In this document: one piece after another, positions 1-5,646 of the stretch
How the letters are laid out: every line of letters begins with the position of its first letter
Numbering within the stretch: the stretch's first letter is position 1
Assembly (NCBI GenBank): GCA_946633495.1
Contig: CAMPAX010000078.1
Span: 1-9,249 of the forward strand
From: an uncultured Lachnospiraceae bacterium
Lineage (GTDB): Bacteria > Bacillota > Clostridia > Lachnospirales > Lachnospiraceae
Length of the DNA stretch: 9,249 nt
Direction of reading: 5' to 3'
Notes under the pieces: model-generated
The model's input: the letters and a program-made list of their open reading frames with translations, nothing else
The model's database searches: none
What the model was told of the DNA's origin: nothing
Program-made: the position numbers and the translations under genes

Positions 1-36
1 ATTGTAAGACCGTTTCCTGCCGCCTTCAGGACGTTT

Positions 37-1026
37 TCATGCCCGAAATTCCTGCGTGTTTTCAGGATCTTTGGCCAGGAGCTCACGAAGCGCAATGCAA
101 AGATATGACATGTAAAAACAGCAGCTGATCAATGTAGAGATAAGAACGATCCACTCCGTAAGACCGGTATTGGCGGATTTCATATTCGTATATTCACTGA
201 TCTCAACCGCTCCCTGTATCAGCCGGTTCAAAAGCATGAGAAAAGCCACCACCGCCATGGCATAGGACGCCCACTTCGACGGAAGCTTCCACTTCTTCTG
301 CCGGGGCCCGGTCTCGGCACCCGTATCCACCCAGGGCTTCTTCTGGGTCTGAAGCACCATGATAAAATACAGTACAACGCATACCGCTGCCGTAACCAGG
401 TAGATCCCGTACACATCCCATGCATAACTGAACCCGGTATTCCTGCCTTCTCCGTCTATCAGCCGGCTCATGTCAACGGAATGGCTGATGAAGATCAGCA
501 GAAAAGGAAGCAGCCCCAGAGCCAGCGCTTTGTTCTTCTCCGTGCAAAGCATACACGTTATAAAGAGCAGTACCAGCGCACTGAAATTAAACAGGAGATG
601 GAGTCCCTCGCCCTCAGTCTCCTTTGTAAAAAAAGACAGGATAAAGGTAATGACCCGAAAGATAAATGCGATGGCCGCCAGCTCCGCTCCGATCTGCATG
701 ATCTTCGTCACATCTCTTCGGTGTCCGCTGCGGAAGACCAGCTTCCGGTCCGAATCCGAGACCATGGACGGAACCATCATTCCGGTGTTCGGATCCCGCA
801 TCAGCCGCGGACCGGCAGAGGGAACCGCCTTGTCACTCACGTAGTAGACCTGCCCCTCCGGATCCGGGCGGAACAGAAGGATCAGTACCGCTATGGGGCC
901 CAGGAACAGACCCGGATAAAACCAGGATTTTGCATATCCCTTACACTCGGAGACCGCATCTGCCAGCAGGGCGAAAAAAACCTGCAGGAATACGATCCAT
1001 ATCATCCAAACCATCCACATCGGCAT
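37..1026 (-). CDS. Polytopic membrane protein of unknown function
   Basis: I do not recognise this 329-residue protein. Hydrophobic stretches suggest about eight membrane helices, near residues 4-24, 36-52, 108-133, 143-161, 166-183, 205-225, 252-270 and 289-313. A soluble loop at about 53-107 is rich in charged residues, glycine and proline, and a second charged loop lies at 226-251. No transporter, kinase or peptidase motif was seen. I chose the ATG at 1026 because a good ribosome binding site (TGGAGGG) lies 7 nt upstream and the protein then begins directly with the first helix. The same frame extends to a TTG at 1092, but that adds 22 polar residues with no good ribosome binding site. The gene is divergent from the epimerase gene and probably shares the symmetric promoter at 1163-1194. 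After its stop, at 1-36, only a weak CCTG/CAGG hairpin is visible, so termination is unclear. Confidence 0.8.
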   Translation of the reverse strand: MPMWMVWMIWIVFLQVFFALLADAVSECKGYAKSWFYPGLFLGPIAVLILLFRPDPEGQVYYVSDKAVPSAGPRLMRDPNTGMMVPSMVSDSDRKLVFRSGHRRDVTKIMQIGAELAAIAFIFRVITFILSFFTKETEGEGLHLLFNFSALVLLFITCMLCTEKNKALALGLLPFLLIFISHSVDMSRLIDGEGRNTGFSYAWDVYGIYLVTAAVCVVLYFIMVLQTQKKPWVDTGAETGPRQKKWKLPSKWASYAMAVVAFLMLLNRLIQGAVEISEYTNMKSANTGLTEWIVLISTLISCCFYMSYLCIALRELLAKDPENTQEFRA

Positions 1027-1033
1027 GGTACAG

Positions 1034-1040
1034 CCCTCCA
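1034..1040 (-). promoter_or_regulatory. Ribosome binding site that fixes the membrane protein start
   Basis: On the minus strand this reads TGGAGGG, 7 nt before the ATG at 1026-1024. It supports that ATG over the upstream in-frame TTG (1092) and ATG (1083). Confidence 0.75.
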
Positions 1041-1162
1041 ACATTTCCCCGAACGAAAATAACTCCCGAAAAGACCTGCGCATTGCTGTCAATTATGTTC
1101 AGCACACTGATCCTGCGCAGCGCCTGAACCGCGCTCGCTATGCAAAGTGTTTGATACAGGCG

Positions 1163-1194
1163 TATTGTATCACAGTTGGATTTGTGATACAATA
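1163..1194. promoter_or_regulatory. Symmetric divergent promoter or operator palindrome
   Basis: The arms TATTGTATCACA (1163-1174) and TGTGATACAATA (1183-1194) are perfect reverse complements around an 8-nt centre. On the plus strand the right arm gives an extended -10 (TGATACAAT, hexamer 1188-1193) with a weak -35 TTGTAT at 1165-1170, spacer 17. By symmetry the minus strand carries the same arrangement: -10 at 1169-1164 and -35 at 1192-1187. It would start transcription near 1200 towards the epimerase gene and near 1157 towards the membrane protein gene. The perfect symmetry also fits a binding site for a dimeric repressor, and both readings can hold together. Promoter activity is inferred from sequence only. 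Confidence 0.6.
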
Positions 1195-1197
1195 GAA

Positions 1198-1249
1198 GCC
1201 TATTCCCGGCAGGGCGGATCCGCCCGTAAAACGGGGAATGAAAGCAGGC
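1198..1249 (+). other. Structured 5' leader of the epimerase gene
   Basis: Three nested helices can form: GCCT (1198-1201) with AGGC (1246-1249), ATTCCC (1202-1207) with GGGAAT (1234-1239), and an inner hairpin from the palindrome at 1212-1225 (GGGCG, loop GATC, CGCCC). The element begins at about the predicted transcription start and ends some 60 nt before the start codon. No T-run follows the inner hairpin, so it is not an ordinary terminator. It matches no riboswitch class I recognise. Confidence 0.4.
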
Positions 1250-1309
1250 AAAGGAATTCTATTTCGATAAGCGGAGCTTTTCTAAGTTTCTATATACAGG
1301 AGGTCGTCT

Positions 1310-2326
1310 ATGAGCATAAAAGCAGAAATCACAAAATGGAAGGGCAAGGACGTGATCGCCCTTTCCGCCGGTACCTATACAGCCACCGTAGCTCCTTTTC
1401 TCGGGAGCAATGTGATCCGGATGCAGGACTCCGCCACAGGGGTGGATTTCTTCCGGAACGATGACAGCCGTTCACTGGAAGAGGTTCTGTCCAATCCCGT
1501 AACCTATGGGCTTCCCACGCTGTATCTTCACAACCGTCTGTCCGGCGGCGTCTTGAAATGCAGCGACTATACCTATCATTTTCCGATGAATGAACCGGAT
1601 TACGGCAACTCGATCCACGGCTTCCTGCACCTTCGGGAACACGAGATCATAGCGGCGGAGACCACTGCCACCGCTGCCATCGCCAAAACCAGCTACACCT
1701 ACGACGAGAAGGATCCTATGTTCGAGATCTTTCCGGTCAGCTTCCGTGCGGATTTTACCTTTACGCTGGATGCTGCAGGTCTTCGATATGAATTCCGCAT
1801 GACGAATCTTTCCAGGGATCGTCAGCTTCCCTTCGGCATGTGCAACCATACCGCCATCAAAGCGCCTTTTATCGAGGGTTCCGATGGTATGGATACCCGC
1901 CTCTATGTTCCCATCGGAGAAAAATGGGAGCTGGGTCGCGACTTCTGCCCGACTTTGGACATGATTCCCCATGGAAACCATGACCGCCAGTACCTTACCG
2001 GATCACAGATTCCTGTAAAGCAGGAGATCGACAACGACGTCTACTCCGTCGAGATCGGCGAGTATAACGGAAAGCCTTTCCGCGGCGCCGTGGCGACCGA
2101 CCTGAAAGCAAAGGTTGATATCGTATATGAGATCTGCGACGCGTTCAAGTTCTGGATCCTTTGGAATGAATGGGGAGAGAAAGAGTATTTCTGTCCGGAA
2201 CCCTGTACCTGGATGATCAATGCGCCGAACCTCCCGATCCCCGCTGAGGAATCCGGTTACCGTGAGATCGCACCCGGTGAATCCACAGCCGTGACCGAAC
2301 GGATCTACGCACGGAAAATCCGGTAA
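1310..2326 (+). CDS. Aldose 1-epimerase family protein (galactose mutarotase fold)
   Basis: This 338-residue cytoplasmic protein resembles aldose 1-epimerases, which interconvert alpha and beta anomers of free hexoses. The expected active-site landmarks are in order: NR at 75-76 (the substrate-binding arginine of GalM), SIHGF with H103, FGMCNHT with H180 (the likely catalytic acid position), and CPEPCTW with E297 (the likely catalytic base). Its length is close to the 340-350 usual for GalM. A ribosome binding site AGGAGG at 1298-1303 sits 6 nt before the ATG. It lies 200 bp upstream of the cellobiose phosphorylase gene on the same strand, so a role in equilibrating glucose released from cellobiose is a reasonable inference. 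The FGMCNHT motif differs from classical GalM (HTYFNL), so it belongs to a divergent subfamily, and the true substrate may be another sugar or a phosphorylated sugar. Confidence 0.85.
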   Translation: MSIKAEITKWKGKDVIALSAGTYTATVAPFLGSNVIRMQDSATGVDFFRNDDSRSLEEVLSNPVTYGLPTLYLHNRLSGGVLKCSDYTYHFPMNEPDYGNSIHGFLHLREHEIIAAETTATAAIAKTSYTYDEKDPMFEIFPVSFRADFTFTLDAAGLRYEFRMTNLSRDRQLPFGMCNHTAIKAPFIEGSDGMDTRLYVPIGEKWELGRDFCPTLDMIPHGNHDRQYLTGSQIPVKQEIDNDVYSVEIGEYNGKPFRGAVATDLKAKVDIVYEICDAFKFWILWNEWGEKEYFCPEPCTWMINAPNLPIPAEESGYREIAPGESTAVTERIYARKIR

Positions 2327-2361
2327 AAGGCTTCCCTCTTTTCCTTAGATCGGAATGCCTT
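2327..2361 (+). terminator. Weak hairpin after the epimerase gene
   Basis: Directly after the stop codon, AAGGC-TTCC (2327-2335) can pair with GGAATGCCTT (2352-2361) apart from one bulged base, with a 16-nt loop. The following bases are AGAATAAATT rather than a T-run, so termination would be poor and some read-through into the phosphorylase gene is likely. Confidence 0.25.
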
Positions 2362-2390
2362 AGAATAAATTGTTCATCTCGCATTTTGCC

Positions 2391-2419
2391 TTGTCATTTA
2401 TTCTCGAATCATTTATAAT
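2391..2419 (+). promoter_or_regulatory. Sigma-A promoter of the cellobiose phosphorylase gene
   Basis: The -35 TTGTCA (2391-2396) and a consensus -10 TATAAT (2414-2419) are separated by 17 bp. Transcription would start near 2426, leaving a leader of about 100 nt. The octamer TCATTTAT occurs twice, at 2394-2401 and 2409-2416, covering the -35 and -10 regions, and could be a direct-repeat operator. No clear CcpA (cre) site was seen. Confidence 0.75.
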
Positions 2420-2463
2420 GAATGTTAACTCTGCGATGGTTTTTGACATATCCGCAGAAGACC

Positions 2464-2493
2464 GAAGATTTCTGAATATCTCCGAAATTCTTC
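2464..2493 (+). other. Imperfect stem-loop in the phosphorylase leader
   Basis: GAAGATTTC (2464-2472) can pair with GAAATTCTTC (2484-2493) with one bulge and an 11-nt loop. It ends about 14 nt before the purine-rich ribosome binding region. It could protect the 5' end of the mRNA or simply be chance in AT-rich sequence. Confidence 0.3.
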
Positions 2494-2526
2494 AACTATA
2501 CTTTTTAGGAAGGGAAGGTCAACTCA

Positions 2527-4980
2527 ATGAAATTTGGTTACTTTGACGACGCAGCAAAAGAGTATGTCATCACATCCCCGAAGACTCCATATCCGTGGAT
2601 CAATTATCTGGGGACAGAAAGCTTCTTCTCGCTGATTTCCAACACGGCGGGCGGCTATCATTTTTACAAAGACGCACGTATGCGCCGCATTACACGCTAT
2701 CGTTACAACAACGTTCCGGTAGATGTAGGCGGACGTTACTTCTACATTAATGATGAAGGCGAGATCTGGAATCCGGGCTGGTCTCCGGTAAAGACCACTC
2801 TTGACTTCTATCAGTGCCGTCATGGTATGGGTTATACCGTGATCACCGGTAAGAAGCGTGAGCTGAAAGCCGAAGTTACCTTCTTTGTACCCCAGGGGTA
2901 TAACGGAGAGATCCAGAAGGTCGTTCTGAAGAACGAGGGAACCTCCCCGAAGAGCTTTACTCTGTTCTCCTTCCTGGAGTGGTGCCTCTGGAATGCAGAG
3001 GATGATTCCACCAACTTCCAGAGAAATTTCAGTACCGGCGAGATGGAGGTTGAAGGCTCAACTCTCTTCCACAAGACCGAGTATAAAGAGCGTCGCGATC
3101 ATTTTGCATTCTATACCGTAAATGCACCTATCGACGGTTATGACTGTGACCGTGAGTCCTTCCTTGGACTGTATAACGGATTTGACCGTCCGGACGTAGT
3201 AGTAAATGATCAGTCTTCCAACTCCAAGGCAGACGGCTGGTCACCTATCGCATCTCACAGCCTGAAGATCTCTCTTGCACCGGGCGAAGAGAAGGCACTT
3301 GTCTTCATCCTCGGCTATGTAGAGAACGGCAAGGACAACAAGTGGAACGCTGACGGCTCCATGAACAAGTCCAAGGCTTACGAGATGATGAAGCAGTTCG
3401 ATACCGTAGAGAAGGTTGACGCTGCATTTGCCGCAAATAAGAAGATGTGGGACGCACTTCTCTCCAAGTACTGTGTAGAGACCCCGGATGATAAGGTAAA
3501 CCGGATGGTAAACATCTGGAACCAGTATCAGTGTATGGTTACCTTCAATATGTCCCGTTCCGCTTCCTATTTCGAGTCCGGTATCGGCCGTGGTATGGGA
3601 TTCCGTGATTCCAACCAGGATCTTCTGGGCTTCGTACACCAGATTCCGGACCGCGCAAGAGAGCGTATCCTGGACCTGGCAGCTACCCAGTTTGAAGACG
3701 GTGGATGCTTCCATCAGTATCAGCCCCTTACCAAGAAGGGAAATGACGCTCTGGGCGGTAACTTCTCCGATGATCCGCTGTGGATGATCCTTTCCACCGC
3801 TTCCTACATCAAGGAGACCGGTGATTATTCCATCCTGGATGAGCAGGTTCCCTATCGCAATGACGCATCTCTGGCTCAGTCCATGATGCATCATCTGCAT
3901 CAGTCCTTCTACAAGGTAGCAGGAAGCACAGGCCCTCACGGACTTCCGCTTTCCATGCGTGCCGACTGGAATGACTGCCTGAACCTCTCCTGCTGGTCCG
4001 ATACTCCGGGTGAGAGCTTCCAGACCTATACCTCTCCCAAGTATGGCGACAAGGGCTTCTCGGATGTGGCTGAGTCCATCTTCGTAGCTACCCTGTTCAC
4101 CTATGCAGGACCGGAGTATGTGGCACTTTGCAAGTACAAGGGCGATACAGCCGAGGCTGAGAAGGCTCAGGCTGAGATCGATAAGATGAAGGATAATATC
4201 AAGAAGTTCGGCTGGGACGGCGACTGGTTCATCCGTGCATATGATGATCTGGGACGTAAGGTTGGTTCCAAGGAGAACGAGGAAGGCAAGATCTTCATCG
4301 AGCCCCAGGGCTTCGGTATCATGTCCGATATCGGCAAGGAAGAAGGCTGGGCAGATAAGGTGATCGCTGCTGTTGAAGAGAGACTTGGCTGCAAGTACGG
4401 TCTGGTCCTGAACAACCCGGCATTTACCAGGTACTACATCGAGTACGGTGAGATCTCCACCTATCCGGCAGGTTATAAGGAGAACGCAGGTGTGTTCTGC
4501 CACAACAATGCATGGATGATCGCTGCTGCAGCATATGCAGGCAAGGGTGATGTGGCATACGACTGGTACAGCCGTATTGCTCCTGCATTTTTGGAGGATA
4601 TCTCCGATCTGCACAGAACCGAGCCGTATGTATACGCGCAGATGATCGCAGGTAAGGATGCAGGAAGAAGCGGTGAGGCAAAGAACTCCTGGCTGACCGG
4701 TACCGCAGCATGGAACTTTGTAGCCATCTCCCAGTACATCCTGGGTATCACTCCGGACTGGAACGGACTTAAGGTAGATCCTTCCATTCCGTCAGCATGG
4801 GACGGCTTCAAGGCATCCCGTCAGTTCCGCGGCGACACCTACGAGATCGAGGTACAGAATCCGGATCACATCTGCAAGGGTGTTAAGAGCATGACCGTAG
4901 ACGGTGAAGCCGTAGAGGGATGCGTGATCCCGGTGAAGGGTGACGGAAAGGCACACAAAGTTGTTGTAGTCCTGGGCTGA
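2527..4980 (+). CDS. cbp: Cellobiose phosphorylase (GH94)
   Basis: This 817-residue cytoplasmic enzyme cleaves cellobiose with phosphate to alpha-D-glucose 1-phosphate and D-glucose, saving one ATP per disaccharide. It follows the clostridial cellobiose phosphorylase pattern end to end, from TPYPWINYLGTE near the N-terminus through NMSRSASYFESGIGRGMGFRD to SWLTGTAAW, and is close to the usual 810-820 residues. Aligned by motif to the Cellvibrio gilvus enzyme with a constant offset of 7, the key residues are present: general acid D483 (its D490) in ADWND, sugar-binding R355, D361, W481, K651 and E652, and phosphate-binding R344, H659, T724 and G725. The ATG at 2527 has AAGG 8 nt upstream. It has its own promoter and a strong terminator, and lysine codons are mostly AAG, suggesting high expression. 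The sister enzyme N,N'-diacetylchitobiose phosphorylase is a less likely alternative. Confidence 0.96.
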   Translation: MKFGYFDDAAKEYVITSPKTPYPWINYLGTESFFSLISNTAGGYHFYKDARMRRITRYRYNNVPVDVGGRYFYINDEGEIWNPGWSPVKTTLDFYQCRHGMGYTVITGKKRELKAEVTFFVPQGYNGEIQKVVLKNEGTSPKSFTLFSFLEWCLWNAEDDSTNFQRNFSTGEMEVEGSTLFHKTEYKERRDHFAFYTVNAPIDGYDCDRESFLGLYNGFDRPDVVVNDQSSNSKADGWSPIASHSLKISLAPGEEKALVFILGYVENGKDNKWNADGSMNKSKAYEMMKQFDTVEKVDAAFAANKKMWDALLSKYCVETPDDKVNRMVNIWNQYQCMVTFNMSRSASYFESGIGRGMGFRDSNQDLLGFVHQIPDRARERILDLAATQFEDGGCFHQYQPLTKKGNDALGGNFSDDPLWMILSTASYIKETGDYSILDEQVPYRNDASLAQSMMHHLHQSFYKVAGSTGPHGLPLSMRADWNDCLNLSCWSDTPGESFQTYTSPKYGDKGFSDVAESIFVATLFTYAGPEYVALCKYKGDTAEAEKAQAEIDKMKDNIKKFGWDGDWFIRAYDDLGRKVGSKENEEGKIFIEPQGFGIMSDIGKEEGWADKVIAAVEERLGCKYGLVLNNPAFTRYYIEYGEISTYPAGYKENAGVFCHNNAWMIAAAAYAGKGDVAYDWYSRIAPAFLEDISDLHRTEPYVYAQMIAGKDAGRSGEAKNSWLTGTAAWNFVAISQYILGITPDWNGLKVDPSIPSAWDGFKASRQFRGDTYEIEVQNPDHICKGVKSMTVDGEAVEGCVIPVKGDGKAHKVVVVLG

Positions 4981-5007
4981 CAGGCTCCATAATCCAAAAG
5001 GTTTCAT

Positions 5008-5045
5008 AAAAGTCAGGCACACCGAAACGTGTGCTTGACTTTTTT
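5008..5045 (+). terminator. Rho-independent terminator of the phosphorylase gene
   Basis: A stem of about 15 bp is built from AAAAGTCAGGCACAC (5008-5022) and the complementary arm at 5029-5043, with one G-U pair and the loop CGAAAC. It runs into the T-tract at 5040-5045. It begins 27 nt after the cbp stop. Its 3' arm also contains the -35 of the next gene. Confidence 0.92.
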
Positions 5046-5063
5046 AAATAAACTGTCTATAAT
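5035..5063 (+). promoter_or_regulatory. Promoter of the lipoprotein gene, overlapping a terminator
   Basis: The -35 TTGACT (5035-5040) lies in the 3' arm of the terminator, and a consensus -10 TATAAT (5058-5063) follows after 17 bp. The expected start is near 5070, about 35 nt before the ATG. By sequence it is one of the two strongest promoters in the window. Confidence 0.8.
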
Positions 5064-5090
5064 CTCCATTGTTGTTATTAATCTTTTGGC

Positions 5091-5097
5091 AAAGGAG
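5091..5097 (+). promoter_or_regulatory. Ribosome binding site that fixes the lipoprotein start
   Basis: AAAGGAG lies 7 nt before the ATG at 5105. It rules out the longer in-frame reading from 5069, which would begin at or before the predicted transcription start and put 12 extra residues ahead of the signal peptide. Confidence 0.85.
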
Positions 5098-5104
5098 AAC
5101 CAGG

Positions 5105-5485
5105 ATGAAAAACGTAAAGAAACTTGTACTTGCTGCTCTTATGGTAGCTATGATGGCAGTTACCCTCTGCTCCTGTGGAGGCGCAAACATTGACGGTACC
5201 TATGTTGTCTTCGAAGCTGACGGCAAGAGTGTAGACGAAGCTGTTAAGGCATATGAAGCAATGGGACAGAGCATTACAGCGGAAGAGATCTGCACAATGT
5301 CTTTCACAGACGGCAAGAACTTCTCCATGACTGTTATGGGACAGACCATGGGCACCGGTACCTACGAGGTAAGCGGCGAAACCCTGAAGCTCACAGCTGA
5401 CAATCAGACCATGGAGGCAACCATCAAGGACGGTGTCATCACCATTACCGCAAATGGCCAGAACATGAAGCTGAAGAAGAAGTAG
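5105..5485 (+). CDS. Small secreted lipoprotein, lipocalin-like
   Basis: The 126-residue product starts with a lipoprotein signal peptide: positive MKNVKK, a hydrophobic core at about 7-21, and a lipobox LCSC with the lipidated cysteine at residue 24. The mature part is therefore anchored on the outer face of the membrane. The remaining ~100 residues alternate short strands and turns (IDGTYVV, GTGTYEVSGETLKLTAD, GVITITANGQNMKLKKK), a pattern seen in small clostridial lipoproteins with a lipocalin-like beta-barrel. No ligand or enzymatic motif is evident, so its role is unknown. It has its own promoter and a terminator at 5512-5573, so it is monocistronic. It sits right after the phosphorylase gene, but the terminator between them argues against a shared operon. 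Confidence 0.88.
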   Translation: MKNVKKLVLAALMVAMMAVTLCSCGGANIDGTYVVFEADGKSVDEAVKAYEAMGQSITAEEICTMSFTDGKNFSMTVMGQTMGTGTYEVSGETLKLTADNQTMEATIKDGVITITANGQNMKLKKK

Positions 5486-5511
5486 AAACGAGTAACAAGC
5501 CAAGTCCGGCG

Positions 5512-5573
5512 ACACAAAATAAAAGAAAGTGCCCTCATGCTTGCATGAAAGGGCACTTTCTTTTATTTTGTGT
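5512..5573. terminator. Perfect 24-bp palindrome, two-way terminator
   Basis: The arms 5512-5535 and 5550-5573 are perfect reverse complements, and CATGC/GCATG inside can extend the stem past a 2-nt bulge. The 3' arm is U-rich on either strand (TTTCTTTTATTTT), which fits a terminator for both the lipoprotein gene (plus) and the aminotransferase gene (minus), whose 3' ends converge here. The U-rich part lies within the stem, not after it, as is common for bidirectional terminators. Confidence 0.85.
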
Positions 5574-5581
5574 GAGCGGTT

Positions 5582-5623
5582 CGGCGACAGACGAATCGCG
5601 TGCGTGCGAAGCACGCGACGCCG
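5582..5623. repeat. GC-rich stem-loop between convergent genes
   Basis: TCGCGTGC (5596-5603) pairs perfectly with GCACGCGA (5611-5618) around a 7-nt loop, and CGGCG (5582-5586) pairs with CGCCG (5619-5623) across a 9-nt one-sided bulge. The stretch is far richer in CpG than its surroundings and codes for nothing convincing. It could be a dispersed palindromic (REP-like) element. Only one copy is visible here, so the repeat label is a hypothesis. Confidence 0.4.
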
Positions 5624-5646
5624 TACGTCCGCAGCGCATACTCTTT

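Noticed and set aside
1087..1092. TTGACA on the minus strand as the -35 of the membrane protein gene
   Set aside because: No acceptable -10 lies 16-19 bp downstream (the sequence there is TCGGGA), so it is probably a chance match.
1097..1129. GTTCAG/CTGAAC inverted repeat in the membrane protein leader
   Set aside because: Six-bp arms separated by 21 nt are easily found by chance, and nothing else supports a structure there.
1147..1464. A 105-codon plus-strand frame overlapping the start of the epimerase gene
   Set aside because: It begins upstream of the predicted promoter -10, has no ribosome binding site, and overlaps the well-supported epimerase frame.
2443..2448. A consensus TTGACA on the plus strand as a second cbp promoter
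   Set aside because: The sequence 17 bp downstream (AGATTT) is not a convincing -10, and the TTGTCA/TATAAT pair just upstream is much better.
3241..4614. A 457-codon open frame on the minus strand inside cbp
   Set aside because: It lies fully opposite a conserved enzyme with intact active-site residues, and its hydrophobic translation follows from the complement of AAG/GAG/GCN-rich codons. No promoter or ribosome binding site was seen.
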